DNA from: Maledivibacter sp.
GTDB lineage: Bacteria; Bacillota; Clostridia; Peptostreptococcales; Caminicellaceae
Reading direction: 5' to 3'
DNA length: 64,000 nucleotides
NCBI GenBank assembly: GCA_025210375.1
Contig: JAOASB010000037.1
Span: 62,001-126,000, forward strand
Notes under the pieces: generated by a model
Databases searched by the model: none
The model's input: only the letters and a program-made list of their open reading frames with translations
What the model was told of the DNA's origin: nothing
Shown here: positions 33,226 to 42,636 of the stretch, in pieces
Layout of the letters: each line of letters opens with the position of its first letter
Numbering within the stretch: position 1 is the stretch's first letter
Made by a program: the position numbers and the translations under genes

Positions 33226-34944
33226 CTAAGATGCTATATTTTTCTTTATATTATCGGCCATGTTAAGCATTTCTTTGGCATGATTTAGGGTTAGCTCAGT
33301 TATTTGATTACCACCAATTAGCCTAGATATCTCATTTATTCTATCCTTAGTATCCAGTTTATTTATAAGTGTTTTTGTTTCATTGTTTGAAACAATTTTT
33401 TCTATAAACATATGGCTATCAGCCATTACTGCAATCTGAGGCAGGTGAGTAATACAAATTGTTTGATGGGTTTTAGAAATAAGTGCTATCTTTTCTCCAA
33501 CCACATTAGCAGTTTTCCCACTTATACCTGTATCTATTTCATCAAATATCAATGTACCTATATTATCAATTTTTGCCAATATAACCTTCATGGCCAACAT
33601 AATTCTAGACATTTCACCACCAGAAGCTACCTTTGATAATGACTTCAATGGTTCTCCAGGGTTAGTTGATATCAAAAACTCAACCTTGTCTATACCGTAT
33701 TTTGTGAAATATAGGCCATTATCTTTATGTAAATATGGAGTTATACTAACTTTAAACTCAGCATTTTCAAAATTTAAGTCCTTTAATTCCTGAATCATTT
33801 TACTTTCAAAATTCTTAGCTATCTTCTTTCTTTGAAGACTTAATCTATTACTTATTTCTATAAATTCCTTTTTAATGATTTCAATTTTTCCCTTTAAAGT
33901 TTTTATGGTATTGGCACTATCCTCTAGCTCTTTAAGTTCATTATATAATTGCTCTCTATATTCTAATATCTCCTCGATAGTATTTCCGTATTTTCTTTTT
34001 AAATTATTTATGGTATCAAGTCTTTTTTCTACTTCAAATAAAGCCTCTGAATCATAGGTAATGTTTTCTCCATATAGTCTCATATCAGTTGCAATATCTT
34101 GTAATCTATAGAATATATCTTGAAGGTCTTTATTAAAGTCCATTATGGCATCATCAAAATTTGCTATTTTCTCAAAATTTGCTAAAATTTCCGATAAAGC
34201 ACTTGTTATAGATTGATTATCATTTAAGCCAGCGGATATTCTATCATAACTATCATGAACAATTGAAAATATTTCTTCACTATTTTTAAGCAAATCAAAT
34301 TCCCTAGATAAGTCAGTATCCTCACCGATTTTTAAATTGCAAGAATCTATCTCTTCAATCTGAAACTTTATTAAATCTATTCTTCTTTCTCTTTCCTTAT
34401 CATTTTGATCAATGGATTCTAATTTTCTTTCAATCTCTTTTAATTCATTATATTTTCTTTTAACCATTTCTAAATCCTTCAAAAGCACTTCATTCCCAAA
34501 TAAGTCCAGCATATGCAGATGATTCTCAGTATATAAAAGGGATTGGTGTTCATGTTGTCCATGTATATCTATGAGCATCTTTGCAACTTTCTTTGCAAAG
34601 GCTAATTGAACTATTCTACCATTTATCCTAGAAATACTTTTGCCAGTTCCGAAGATTTCTCTATTTAATATAATAATATTATCTTCACAATCAATTCCGT
34701 ATTCATCAAGGAGTCTCTTAAGCCTTTCATCATTAAAGGCAAAAACGATTTGTATTACGGCTTTCTGCTTTCCAGTTCTAACGTAATTTTTATTAGATTT
34801 GCCCCCCAATGCTATGCTTATTGCGTCTATAACAATAGATTTTCCAGCTCCAGTTTCTCCTGATAATACGTTAAAGCCTTCGGTAAAATTAATATTAACA
34901 TTTTCAATTAAAACAAAATTTTCAATATTGAGTTCAAGGAGCAT
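33226..34944 (-). CDS. recN: DNA repair protein RecN
   Basis: A 572-aa SMC-like ATPase. Walker A GETGAGKS at residues 29-36, a long coiled-coil centre (~155-365), signature LSKVASGGEMSRIMLA and Walker B TLIFDEIDTGISG near the C-terminus. It acts early at double-strand breaks. Start ATG 34944 with GGAGG. It is encoded just after argR, as in most Clostridia and Bacilli. Full length, no defects. Confidence 0.96.
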   Translation of the reverse strand: MLLELNIENFVLIENVNINFTEGFNVLSGETGAGKSIVIDAISIALGGKSNKNYVRTGKQKAVIQIVFAFNDERLKRLLDEYGIDCEDNIIILNREIFGTGKSISRINGRIVQLAFAKKVAKMLIDIHGQHEHQSLLYTENHLHMLDLFGNEVLLKDLEMVKRKYNELKEIERKLESIDQNDKERERRIDLIKFQIEEIDSCNLKIGEDTDLSREFDLLKNSEEIFSIVHDSYDRISAGLNDNQSITSALSEILANFEKIANFDDAIMDFNKDLQDIFYRLQDIATDMRLYGENITYDSEALFEVEKRLDTINNLKRKYGNTIEEILEYREQLYNELKELEDSANTIKTLKGKIEIIKKEFIEISNRLSLQRKKIAKNFESKMIQELKDLNFENAEFKVSITPYLHKDNGLYFTKYGIDKVEFLISTNPGEPLKSLSKVASGGEMSRIMLAMKVILAKIDNIGTLIFDEIDTGISGKTANVVGEKIALISKTHQTICITHLPQIAVMADSHMFIEKIVSNNETKTLINKLDTKDRINEISRLIGGNQITELTLNHAKEMLNMADNIKKNIAS

Positions 34945-34960
34945 ATGTATCCTCCATTCC

Positions 34961-35410
34961 CTATCTTATCAATTTATTAAATTCAGCGATTATTTCATTT
35001 TTATCAACAGTTTCACTTACCAATATAAATATTGTATTATCCCCTGCTATTGTACCTGTTATTCCCTTTAGTCCCAAAACATCAATAGCTTCAGCCGCAG
35101 CATTAGCTGCCCCACTAAGAGTCCTTAGCACAATAATATTTCCGGAATAGTCAATAGCTAAGACTGAATCCCTAAATATTTTTATAAGACGATCAGATAT
35201 CATACTATCCTGCTGTTTTATGGCAGCATATTTATATTGTCCTGTTTTTGTTAAAACTTTAATTAATCTAAGTTCTTTAATATCTCTAGATACTGTTGCT
35301 TGTGTAACATTAAAACCGTTTTGCTTTAAAAATTCTGCTAACTCTTCTTGAGTTTCAACTTCATGATTCTCGATTATTTCAAGAATTTTTGCATGTCTTG
35401 AATATTTCAT
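34961..35410 (-). CDS. argR: Arginine repressor ArgR/AhrC
   Basis: A 149-aa regulator: N-terminal winged helix ([30 protein letters not shown]) and a C-terminal oligomerisation/arginine-binding domain ([13 protein letters not shown] with the Asp-containing arginine pocket). Represses arginine synthesis or activates catabolism with arginine bound. Start ATG 35410 with GGGAGG. No arginine genes are nearby; placement between tlyA and recN is the conserved order. Confidence 0.95.
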   Translation of the reverse strand: MKYSRHAKILEIIENHEVETQEELAEFLKQNGFNVTQATVSRDIKELRLIKVLTKTGQYKYAAIKQQDSMISDRLIKIFRDSVLAIDYSGNIIVLRTLSGAANAAAEAIDVLGLKGITGTIAGDNTIFILVSETVDKNEIIAEFNKLIR

Positions 35411-35633
35411 AAAACCCTCCCGGAAAAAATTTTTTTTATAGGAAAACCTTTTTATATATATTATACTACAAGAATTTACATTTTCCTTTTTTTTGTTTTA
35501 TTTTTATGCAGTTACTGGAATATCTATAGTAATGCTACTTCAAAGATTAATAAATTTCAATGAAAAATGTACAAGCATTCATTATTCCGGTAAAATTCAT
35601 CTTAAGTTTTGATGTAGCATGACTATAATAAGT

Positions 35634-36443
35634 CTAGCTTAGCTCATCATGGGCTTTCTCTACCACATCATAGGCCAACTTCTCGACATCTAAGGCTTCA
35701 ATTGGGGGCTTATTAGAAACATATGCAAGAAATTCTCTATTCCCCTTTGGTCCCTTTATGGGAGAAAAGGTTAATCCATTTATAGTTAATCCTAATTCAA
35801 TAGCAAAATTCAGTATTCTTTCGATAACTTCCCTATGTACACCTTTATCCCTTACTACACCTTTCTTTCCAACCTTATCTCGGCCCGCCTCAAATTGTGG
35901 TTTTATTAAAAATATTATTTCTCCCTTTGGCTTTAATAGCTTTTTTACAACGGGTAATACTATCCTTAATGAAATAAAGGACACGTCTATTGATGCAAAA
36001 TCTATCTCATCTTCTATTTCTTCGGGCTTCACATAGCGTATATTGGTTCTTTCCATAGATACTACTCTTTCATCCTGCCTCAATTTCCAATCTAGCTGTC
36101 CATAGCCCACATCTACAGAATACACCTTTGAAGCTCCATTTTGAAGCATACAGTCGGTAAATCCGCCGGTGGATGCTCCAACATCCATACAAATCTTATT
36201 AGTGAAATCCATACCATATCTATTTATTGCCTTTTCAAGCTTAAGCCCACCTCTACTAACATAGGGTAAGGCTTTCCCCTTTATTTGAATATCTGCATCG
36301 TGGTCCACCTTCATCCCAGGCTTGTCTATAAGTAAATTATTAACATAAACTATTCCTGCCATAAGAGCTTTTTTAGCTTTTTCACGGGAATCAAAATGAT
36401 TTCTATCCACTAACAGCATATCTATTCTGACTTTTTTTTCCAT
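35634..36443 (-). CDS. tlyA: TlyA-family rRNA (cytidine-2'-O)-methyltransferase
   Basis: A 269-aa protein: S4 RNA-binding domain (~5-65, RIDMLLVDRNHFDSREKAKK) and an RrmJ-like methyltransferase domain with SAM motif MDVGASTGGFTDCML (~86-100) and DFASIDVSFISLR. TlyA proteins methylate rRNA ribose and are often misnamed haemolysins. Start ATG 36443 with AAGGAG. It lies 10 bp after dxs, in the same operon as argR-recN. Confidence 0.93.
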   Translation of the reverse strand: MEKKVRIDMLLVDRNHFDSREKAKKALMAGIVYVNNLLIDKPGMKVDHDADIQIKGKALPYVSRGGLKLEKAINRYGMDFTNKICMDVGASTGGFTDCMLQNGASKVYSVDVGYGQLDWKLRQDERVVSMERTNIRYVKPEEIEDEIDFASIDVSFISLRIVLPVVKKLLKPKGEIIFLIKPQFEAGRDKVGKKGVVRDKGVHREVIERILNFAIELGLTINGLTFSPIKGPKGNREFLAYVSNKPPIEALDVEKLAYDVVEKAHDELS

Positions 36444-36453
36444 AGAATTCTCC

Positions 36454-38328
36454 TTATTTTTTTATCTGGGCTACTATATCCTTATATATACTCTCAGCAT
36501 CTAAATTGTGATGCTTAAAAAGTTTTTCTGCATTTCCATGCTCAACGAATTTATCCGGGAAAGCATATACTTTAGTATTCCTATCCTTAACTCCGTTTTT
36601 GCTCAGCATCTCTAGTATTTGACTGCCAAATCCACCTATTTTAACATTATCCTCTAATGTAAATATATTGATAGTGTCCTTTATGCCTTCCAATATGGTA
36701 GCTTCATCAAGGGGTTTTACAAATCTAGCATTTATGACTGTACTTTCTATCCCATCTTTTTTAAGAAGCTTTGCTACTTCAAGAGCAGTAGCTACCATTT
36801 TACCTACCCCAATGATACATACATCCTTACCCTTGAATATGATCTCAGCCTTTTCATGGTATATATCCTCTATATTATTTTCTGTCTCTATCTCTTTACT
36901 TATGCCCCTAGGGTATCTTATAGCAATAGGGGATTTTTGAGAAAATGCATACTTCATCATTATTCTAAGCTCATTCCCATCCTTAGGTAAAAGAATTTTT
37001 AAGTTTGGTATATTGCTTAGATAGGATAAGTCAAATACTCCATGATGGGTCTCACCATCCTGACCCACTATACCAGCCCTGTCAATGCCAAAAACCACAG
37101 GCAAATTCTGAAGACAGACATCGTGTAAAACTTGATCATATCCTCTTTGGAGGAATGTAGAATAAACAGCGAACACAGGTCTTAGTCCATTTGAAGCTAA
37201 TCCAGCAGCAAAGGTTACTGCATGCTGTTCAGCTATACCTACATCAAAAAATCTTTTAGGATATTTCTTGGAAAACTGACTCAGTCCAGTTCCCGATGGC
37301 ATTGCGGCAGTAATTGCAACGATATCTTCATTTTCCTCAGCCAATCCTATTAGTTCTTCACCAAATATCTCGGAATATGTCTGTCCCTCTGATTTTTTTA
37401 ATTTTTTACCAGTTTTAATATCAAAGGCACTAATACCATGAAATTTATCTGGATATCTCTCAGCAAATCCATATCCTTTTCCTTTCTTCGTGATAGTATG
37501 AATCAAAACTGGTCCCTTCATTTTTTTCGCTCTCTTCAAAACCTCCGTAAGTTCTTCAACATCATGGCCATTTACAGGCCCAATATATGTAAAACCAAGT
37601 TCTTCAAATAATACTCCTGGTACAAAAAAGTATTTTATTGTTTCCTTAGCTTTTTGTGCAGTCTTAACCACCGATTTACCTATAGCAGGAATTTTGCTCA
37701 ATATCTGCTCAACATCATCCTTCATTTTATAGTAGGCAGGATCTGTCCTTAATCTATTAAGATATCTAGATAACCCCCCGACATTTTCAGAGATTGACAT
37801 TTCATTATCGTTTAGAATGACAATAAAATCAGTTTCTGAATGTCCAGCATGATTTAGGGCTTCAAAGGCCATCCCCCCAGTTAATGCACCATCCCCAATA
37901 ACTGAAATAATGGAGTATTTATTCCCTTTTATATCCCTTGCCATTGCCATACCTAATCCAGCAGAAATCGAAGTGCTGCTATGGCCGGTTTCAAAGCAAT
38001 CATGAATACTCTCCTTACATTTTGGGAAACCACTTAATCCCTTGAACTTTCTAAGGGAATCAAATTTTTCTAGTCTTCCAGTAAGGATTTTATGTACATA
38101 GGCTTGATGTCCAACATCCCATACTATTTTATCCTTAGGGGTATCAAAAACCCTGTGCAATGCAATCGTGAGTTCAACAACACCTAGATTTGAAGCTAAA
38201 TGCCCACCGGTTTTAGACACAGATTCTATCAAAAAATTTCTTATTTCCTTACTAAGCTTTTTAATATCCTCATAGCTTAATTTTTTTAAATCCTCCGGTG
38301 AGTTAATCTTTGTAATAAGCTTATACAA
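36454..38328 (-). CDS. dxs: 1-deoxy-D-xylulose-5-phosphate synthase
   Basis: A 624-aa thiamine-diphosphate enzyme making DXP from pyruvate and glyceraldehyde-3-phosphate, the first step of the MEP isoprenoid pathway. TPP site: HQAYVHKILTGR, GHSSTSISAGLGMA and VIGDGALTGGMAFEALNHAG; the pyrimidine-binding and transketolase C domains follow (EQHAVTFAAGLA; GIVGQDGETHHG). Full length. Start TTG 38328 with a GAGAT ribosome site. Lies with ispA (farnesyl-PP synthase) of the same pathway, separated by OLE/oapA. Confidence 0.96.
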   Translation of the reverse strand: MYKLITKINSPEDLKKLSYEDIKKLSKEIRNFLIESVSKTGGHLASNLGVVELTIALHRVFDTPKDKIVWDVGHQAYVHKILTGRLEKFDSLRKFKGLSGFPKCKESIHDCFETGHSSTSISAGLGMAMARDIKGNKYSIISVIGDGALTGGMAFEALNHAGHSETDFIVILNDNEMSISENVGGLSRYLNRLRTDPAYYKMKDDVEQILSKIPAIGKSVVKTAQKAKETIKYFFVPGVLFEELGFTYIGPVNGHDVEELTEVLKRAKKMKGPVLIHTITKKGKGYGFAERYPDKFHGISAFDIKTGKKLKKSEGQTYSEIFGEELIGLAEENEDIVAITAAMPSGTGLSQFSKKYPKRFFDVGIAEQHAVTFAAGLASNGLRPVFAVYSTFLQRGYDQVLHDVCLQNLPVVFGIDRAGIVGQDGETHHGVFDLSYLSNIPNLKILLPKDGNELRIMMKYAFSQKSPIAIRYPRGISKEIETENNIEDIYHEKAEIIFKGKDVCIIGVGKMVATALEVAKLLKKDGIESTVINARFVKPLDEATILEGIKDTINIFTLEDNVKIGGFGSQILEMLSKNGVKDRNTKVYAFPDKFVEHGNAEKLFKHHNLDAESIYKDIVAQIKK

Positions 38329-38406
38329 ACCATTTCATCTCACTTTCTCTTATCTTTGGAGATTATCCAAAAACCCTTTTAATGAAACATAAAAATCCAT
38401 ATAGTT

Positions 38407-39030
38407 TTATTTTTTCTTCTTATTATCTGGCAATAAATCTATTTTCAAATTATTTTTTATCCAACAAAGAAATTGTGAAACCTTGTACACTATCTCCTTA
38501 GATTTTTTCAATGCTATCTCTTTTCCTAGGGCTTTTCCACCCACCGTAATAGCTGCCACAACTCCACTTAATATAAAGCTATAGTATACAGTATTGATAC
38601 CACTATAAATTCTGCTTACTTGCACCAAAATTATTGCTCCAGCAGCACCACTTATAATACCTGCAATGTCACCTATAACATCGTTACAGAAATTAGATAC
38701 TGGGCCAGCATTTTTTATTAATTTTATGGCGTATTTTGCAGCATCTATCTTCTGTGCAGCCATTGAATGAAATGGCTTTTCATCGGCTGTAGCAACTGCA
38801 ATACCTATTAAATCCGAAACTATTCCTATAAATACAATTATGATTAAAATCATGAATGCCACAGAGATAGTTGTATTCCTAAGTAATGCCTCGGAAGCAG
38901 AACTCATAAAAACAGCCAATATAAAGGTTATTATTGTTATATTAACTACCCATTTTATATTATAGCCCCTTATATTTATAGCTTTATTGTTTTTCCCATT
39001 GTCTTTTATTTTCTTAGCCAATTTAAACAC
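38407..39030 (-). CDS. oapA: OLE-associated membrane protein OapA
   Basis: A ~207-aa protein with four hydrophobic segments (about 27-47, 53-78, 120-140, 145-165), cationic ends (KKSKEIV, DNKKKK) and the charged loop ATADEKPFHSMAAQKIDAAKYA. It lies directly downstream of the OLE RNA, the position of OapA, which binds OLE and places it at the membrane. Often auto-annotated as a CorB-like Mg2+/Co2+ transporter. Start GTG 39030 or, with better ribosome spacing, TTG 39021. OLE/OapA complexes are linked to Mg2+, energy and alcohol or cold stress tolerance. Confidence 0.88.
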   Translation of the reverse strand: MFKLAKKIKDNGKNNKAINIRGYNIKWVVNITIITFILAVFMSSASEALLRNTTISVAFMILIIIVFIGIVSDLIGIAVATADEKPFHSMAAQKIDAAKYAIKLIKNAGPVSNFCNDVIGDIAGIISGAAGAIILVQVSRIYSGINTVYYSFILSGVVAAITVGGKALGKEIALKKSKEIVYKVSQFLCWIKNNLKIDLLPDNKKKK

Positions 39031-39073
39031 ACCTTTTAGATGCCTCTATTTGTAAAATTTACTATCCTATATT

Positions 39074-39103
39074 CAAAAAAACTGATAGCTTATGCCATCA
39101 GTT
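39074..39103 (-). terminator. Intrinsic terminator between OLE RNA and oapA
   Basis: Minus strand AACTGAT / ATCAGTT stem, 10-nt loop, then seven T. It would end the OLE transcript ~670 nt after its promoter while letting some readthrough into oapA. Confidence 0.8.
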
Positions 39104-39149
39104 ATAGACAACCAATTATATAGGTTTATTACCTACACTCTCTATAATC

Positions 39150-39750
39150 AGTTATTCTTATTTTTCACTTGAGGGCAATATATTAAGTAAACTTTGCAGC
39201 TTAGGTCCAGTAGGATTTCCCATATAAGTACTGTTCCGTTGCCGGATCAGCGGTTTCCCTTTAAACCCATATTTATATTGTCGCCAAATATAAAACTAGA
39301 TTACCACTAAGTCTGCACTATAATCCTTAATATATCTCCACCTAGGAACAGTCTAGGAGTTTTCCTCAACAGGCAAGCTAATTCCTAGCCTCTTTTGCAG
39401 CATAGGTTTAGGATACAATTGCATCCATTTTATGGGCCCATAAAACAGATTTCTTTACATATCCGTCTACCTACCCCACTCAAGGCAGGCTACACTGCAC
39501 GTAGCAGAAAAACCACCACATTGCAGGTTCATCCTAAATTACAAAATATAATTTAGGTCTCCGCGGAAAGAGGGTCAACGCCCACATGCCATTGTGGATC
39601 GCCCCCAGATCCTTACTCCCAGCATAAGCCCCCGACTGGGCGTCGAAAGCCAATACCAGGAACTTCATCGATGTGCCCTTTGACGGATTTTTAGCCCCGC
39701 CTTCAAAATTAGTAGCTCTGACTAGAATACTGCACCACTCAAGTGCAGAT
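39150..39750 (-). ncRNA. ole: OLE RNA (ornate large extremophilic RNA)
   Basis: A ~600-nt region with no real protein gene, unusually GC-rich and rich in hairpins, between the DUF212/ispA genes and oapA. This is the published OLE gene neighbourhood (ispA/dxs/tlyA/argR/recN). The 5' and 3' ends pair: CACTTGAG (39738-39745 region) with CTCAAGTG (39165-39172), enclosing ~580 nt. Conserved-looking blocks include CCGTCAAAGGGCACATCGA and GGTATTGGCTTTCGACGCC near the 5' part. OLE forms a membrane ribonucleoprotein with OapA. Assignment uses size, context, partner and end pairing; no covariance search was run. Confidence 0.88.
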
Positions 39751-39753
39751 GAC

Positions 39754-39782
39754 ATTATAACATAAAAATTTAAATTTTTCAA
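39754..39782 (-). promoter_or_regulatory. Promoter of the OLE RNA
   Basis: Minus strand TTGAAA (39777-39782), exactly 17 nt, TATAAT (39754-39759). Transcription would start near 39747, right before the 5' OLE stem CTGCACTTGAG. Confidence 0.8.
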
Positions 39783-39814
39783 ATGTAATATTTAGCAATG
39801 AACCCTTTAATCTT

Positions 39815-40264
39815 TTAAATCATTAGATTAGCAATCACAATCCCTAAAATCGCACCAGCAAAAACCTCTACAGGGGTATGACCTACCAATTCTTTTAGCC
39901 TCTTTTCCTGTATATGTTTATCCCTATGATTATGCATATCTTCTAACATTCTATTTAATATTATGGCTTGCTTACCAACTGCTCGTCTGACTCCTGCTGC
40001 ATCGTACATTACAATCAACGCAAATACCAAGGATATTGCATATGAAACTGAATCCCAACCAGTTTTGAGTCCCACTGAAGTAGATAATCCCATTACAATA
40101 GATGAGTGGGAACTCGGCATACCACCGGAACCTACAAATCTATATAAATCAAATTTTTTCTGAGTCAAAAGAGTAAGGACAACCTTTAACGCTTGTGCAA
40201 TAAACCAGGAGGTAAGGGCCACATTAAATACTTCATTTTTCATAATTCCATTAAAAAATGTCAC
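39815..40264 (-). CDS. Divergent PAP2 family protein (DUF212)
   Basis: A 149-aa membrane protein of the DUF212/YuiD family. Motif GGMPSSHSSIVMGL (PSSH as in PAP2 phosphatases) and TPVEVFAGAILGIVIA at the C-terminus. Possibly acts on a lipid (poly-prenyl) phosphate; the Arg-containing first PAP2 motif is weak. Start GTG 40264 with AAGGAGG. It sits between ispA and the OLE promoter in the isoprenoid cluster, which supports a polyprenyl-phosphate substrate as inference. Confidence 0.87.
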   Translation of the reverse strand: MTFFNGIMKNEVFNVALTSWFIAQALKVVLTLLTQKKFDLYRFVGSGGMPSSHSSIVMGLSTSVGLKTGWDSVSYAISLVFALIVMYDAAGVRRAVGKQAIILNRMLEDMHNHRDKHIQEKRLKELVGHTPVEVFAGAILGIVIANLMI

Positions 40265-40276
40265 TTGATTTCCTCC

Positions 40277-41167
40277 TTAATAATCTCTATCTTCTAAATA
40301 TTTAGCCAGCCCCCTTAAAAATTCAGCCTTTTCACCAAATATTTCCAAGGATTTACGACTGTCTTCTATCAATCTAGATACAATTCTTCTTGATTCTTCT
40401 ATTCCATATAGTGATGGATATGTGGATTTTTCATTATATACATCGCTTCCAACTTTTTTCCCTAACTTTTTTTCATCCCCTATTACATCAAGTATATCAT
40501 CAACTATTTGGAATGCTAGTCCAATACATTTACCATAGTTTTGTAGTTTTTCATACTCATCTTCTGTAGCCTCACCAAGCATTGCCCCAGCATTAATTGC
40601 AGCTTCAAGCATTACGGAGGTCTTATGATGATGGATAAAATCCAGGGTCTGTGCATCGACTTTCTTTCCTTCACATTCCAAGTCCACCACTTGACCACCA
40701 ATCATCCCATTAACTCCAGAGGCCTTAGAAATAATCTGCATAGCCTTTACCCCTTTATGGAGGAGATGGGGATTTCGATCTATTTTGTCAATCATGGTTT
40801 CAAATGCAAGATTCAAAAGACCGTCCCCTGCTAAAATAGCAATTCCTTCACCATATACCTTATGATTAGTAAGTTTGCCTCTTCTATAGTCATCGTTATC
40901 CATGGCTGGTAAGTCATCATGTATCAATGAATATGTATGTATCATTTCTATTGCTAAAGCAAATTCTACGGCATCATTTATATTACCACCTAACATCTCG
41001 CAAACCTCTAAAAGTAGTACTGGTCTTAATCTCTTTCCTCCGGCCTTTAGACTATACTCCATTGATTCAAACACAGTTTGCTGGAGTCCGCTTTTATTTT
41101 CAAAACATTGGCATATTTTTTTATCTATTTCAGTTTTTCTTTGTAAGAGCTGTGATTTAAAGTCCAT
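40277..41167 (-). CDS. ispA: Polyprenyl synthetase, farnesyl-diphosphate synthase type
   Basis: A 296-aa prenyltransferase with first Asp-rich motif LIHDDLPAMDNDDYRRG (DDx4D type, ~80-96) and second FQIVDDILDVIGD, plus the GKRLRP substrate loop. Condenses DMAPP/IPP to farnesyl diphosphate. Start ATG 41167 with GAGGAGG; the frame up to 41191 overlaps xseB coding. Operon order xseA-xseB-ispA is conserved in Firmicutes. Confidence 0.94.
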   Translation of the reverse strand: MDFKSQLLQRKTEIDKKICQCFENKSGLQQTVFESMEYSLKAGGKRLRPVLLLEVCEMLGGNINDAVEFALAIEMIHTYSLIHDDLPAMDNDDYRRGKLTNHKVYGEGIAILAGDGLLNLAFETMIDKIDRNPHLLHKGVKAMQIISKASGVNGMIGGQVVDLECEGKKVDAQTLDFIHHHKTSVMLEAAINAGAMLGEATEDEYEKLQNYGKCIGLAFQIVDDILDVIGDEKKLGKKVGSDVYNEKSTYPSLYGIEESRRIVSRLIEDSRKSLEIFGEKAEFLRGLAKYLEDRDY

Positions 41168-41168
41168 T

Positions 41169-41420
41169 TTAATCCTCCTCTGTAACAACAAAAGGCCTTT
41201 CTTTCCCTACATTATCCTCCCCTAATAATAATGTAATCCTTTGCTGGGCATGGCTTAATGTATTATTACAATACCTATAAAGCTTTATACCCTCTTCAAA
41301 ATATTTCAAGGATTCTTCAAGGGATAGGTTGCCTTCTTCAAGCTGTCTTACAAGTTCCTTTAATCTAGTTATATTACCTTCAAAATCTCCGATATTCATA
41401 CCATCATCATGATTTATCAA
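41169..41420 (-). CDS. xseB: Exodeoxyribonuclease VII small subunit
   Basis: A 76-83-aa helical protein with the family pattern [36 protein letters not shown], split across two helices. Binds XseA to form ExoVII, which degrades single-stranded DNA. Start ATG 41420 overlaps xseA by 14 nt; ATG 41399 is an alternative. Overlaps or abuts the ispA start, so translation is probably coupled. Confidence 0.93.
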   Translation of the reverse strand: MINHDDGMNIGDFEGNITRLKELVRQLEEGNLSLEESLKYFEEGIKLYRYCNNTLSHAQQRITLLLGEDNVGKERPFVVTEED

Positions 41421-42636
41421 AAATGCTTTCCCCTTTCACGGTATCATCTACTGTACATTTCAACATACCATCTTTTACTAATATATTAACACCCTCACCA
41501 ATATTTACATCACCGGTACTGGTAATAGTCTTAGTTTTCTTCTCATCCATTAGTATACTATATCCTCTTTGGATTGTTGATAGAGGACTTAAATTATTTA
41601 GATTATCTCCTAATGAAGTAAGCATCTCCTTAAACACTGTATATTCTGTATTTATATTACCTTTGATATTAGTATACATATTATCCAAGGTCTGATGCTC
41701 TTCGTTAATTTTATAGGATAAATACCTTTTTATTCTATCTTCATTGTAACCATCAAGTTTCTCTCTTAGATTTGAAAGCTTATTAAATATATTATTTTTA
41801 AGATTGTTATTAAAATAGTCGATAGTACTTCTTATATCGTTTATAGATGGAGCAGCTAATTCACCCGCTGCTGAAGGTGTAGGTGCCCTCAAATCCGATA
41901 CAAAATCCGATATGGTAAAATCCGTTTCATGTCCTACTGCAGAAATAACAGGTTTTTTACAATGAAAAATACTCTGTGCAACTATTTTCTCATTAAATGC
42001 CCAAAGTTCTTCTATAGATCCCCCGCCCCTAGTCAAGATAATCAAATCAATATCATCAAAGGCATTAAGCCGATCTATTGCCTCTGATATTTGTATAGGA
42101 GCTTTCTCCCCCTGAACCAAAACTGGGCAAACGAGAATATCAACTAGGTTATTTCTCCTAGTGATTACCGATATAACATCTCTGATAGCAGCTCCCGTTG
42201 GAGAAGTTATAACTGCTATTTTTCTAGGGAAAAAAGGTATATTTTTTTTCTTATCTTCATCAAAATATCCTTTACTAAGTAGCTCTTCCCTTAGTTTTTC
42301 AAATTCCAAATAAAGCTTACCTAAACCAACCTGCTCTAAACTGTTAATATATAATTGGTATTCACCATTTCTTTCATATATAGAAATATATCCCTTTGCA
42401 ATTACATTCATACCATCCTCGGGTATGAATGTAAGCTTTCTAAATTCACTATTAAACATAACGCATTTCAGCTTACTATTTGTATCCTTTAAGGAAAAGT
42501 AACAATGACCACTATTGTGAAGCTTGAAATTTGATATTTCTCCTTTGATTACAAGATTGTTTAATATTGGGTCATACATTAGTATTCTTTTCAAATAACT
42601 ATTTAATTCTGATACTGTTAAAGTTCTAATTCCCAT
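41407..42636 (-). CDS. xseA: Exodeoxyribonuclease VII large subunit
   Basis: A 409-aa protein: N-terminal OB-fold (~5-100, [14 protein letters not shown]), catalytic core with [19 protein letters not shown] and [38 protein letters not shown], then a coiled-coil C-terminus that binds XseB. Start ATG 42636 overlaps the folD end by 19 nt. Complete and in its usual operon. Confidence 0.96.
   Translation of the reverse strand: MGIRTLTVSELNSYLKRILMYDPILNNLVIKGEISNFKLHNSGHCYFSLKDTNSKLKCVMFNSEFRKLTFIPEDGMNVIAKGYISIYERNGEYQLYINSLEQVGLGKLYLEFEKLREELLSKGYFDEDKKKNIPFFPRKIAVITSPTGAAIRDVISVITRRNNLVDILVCPVLVQGEKAPIQISEAIDRLNAFDDIDLIILTRGGGSIEELWAFNEKIVAQSIFHCKKPVISAVGHETDFTISDFVSDLRAPTPSAAGELAAPSINDIRSTIDYFNNNLKNNIFNKLSNLREKLDGYNEDRIKRYLSYKINEEHQTLDNMYTNIKGNINTEYTVFKEMLTSLGDNLNNLSPLSTIQRGYSILMDEKKTKTITSTGDVNIGEGVNILVKDGMLKCTVDDTVKGESIFDKS

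Noticed and set aside
39534-39782. 82-aa frame on the minus strand inside the OLE region
   Set aside because: It has no ribosome site and spans the OLE promoter and conserved RNA segments; composition is that of structured RNA.
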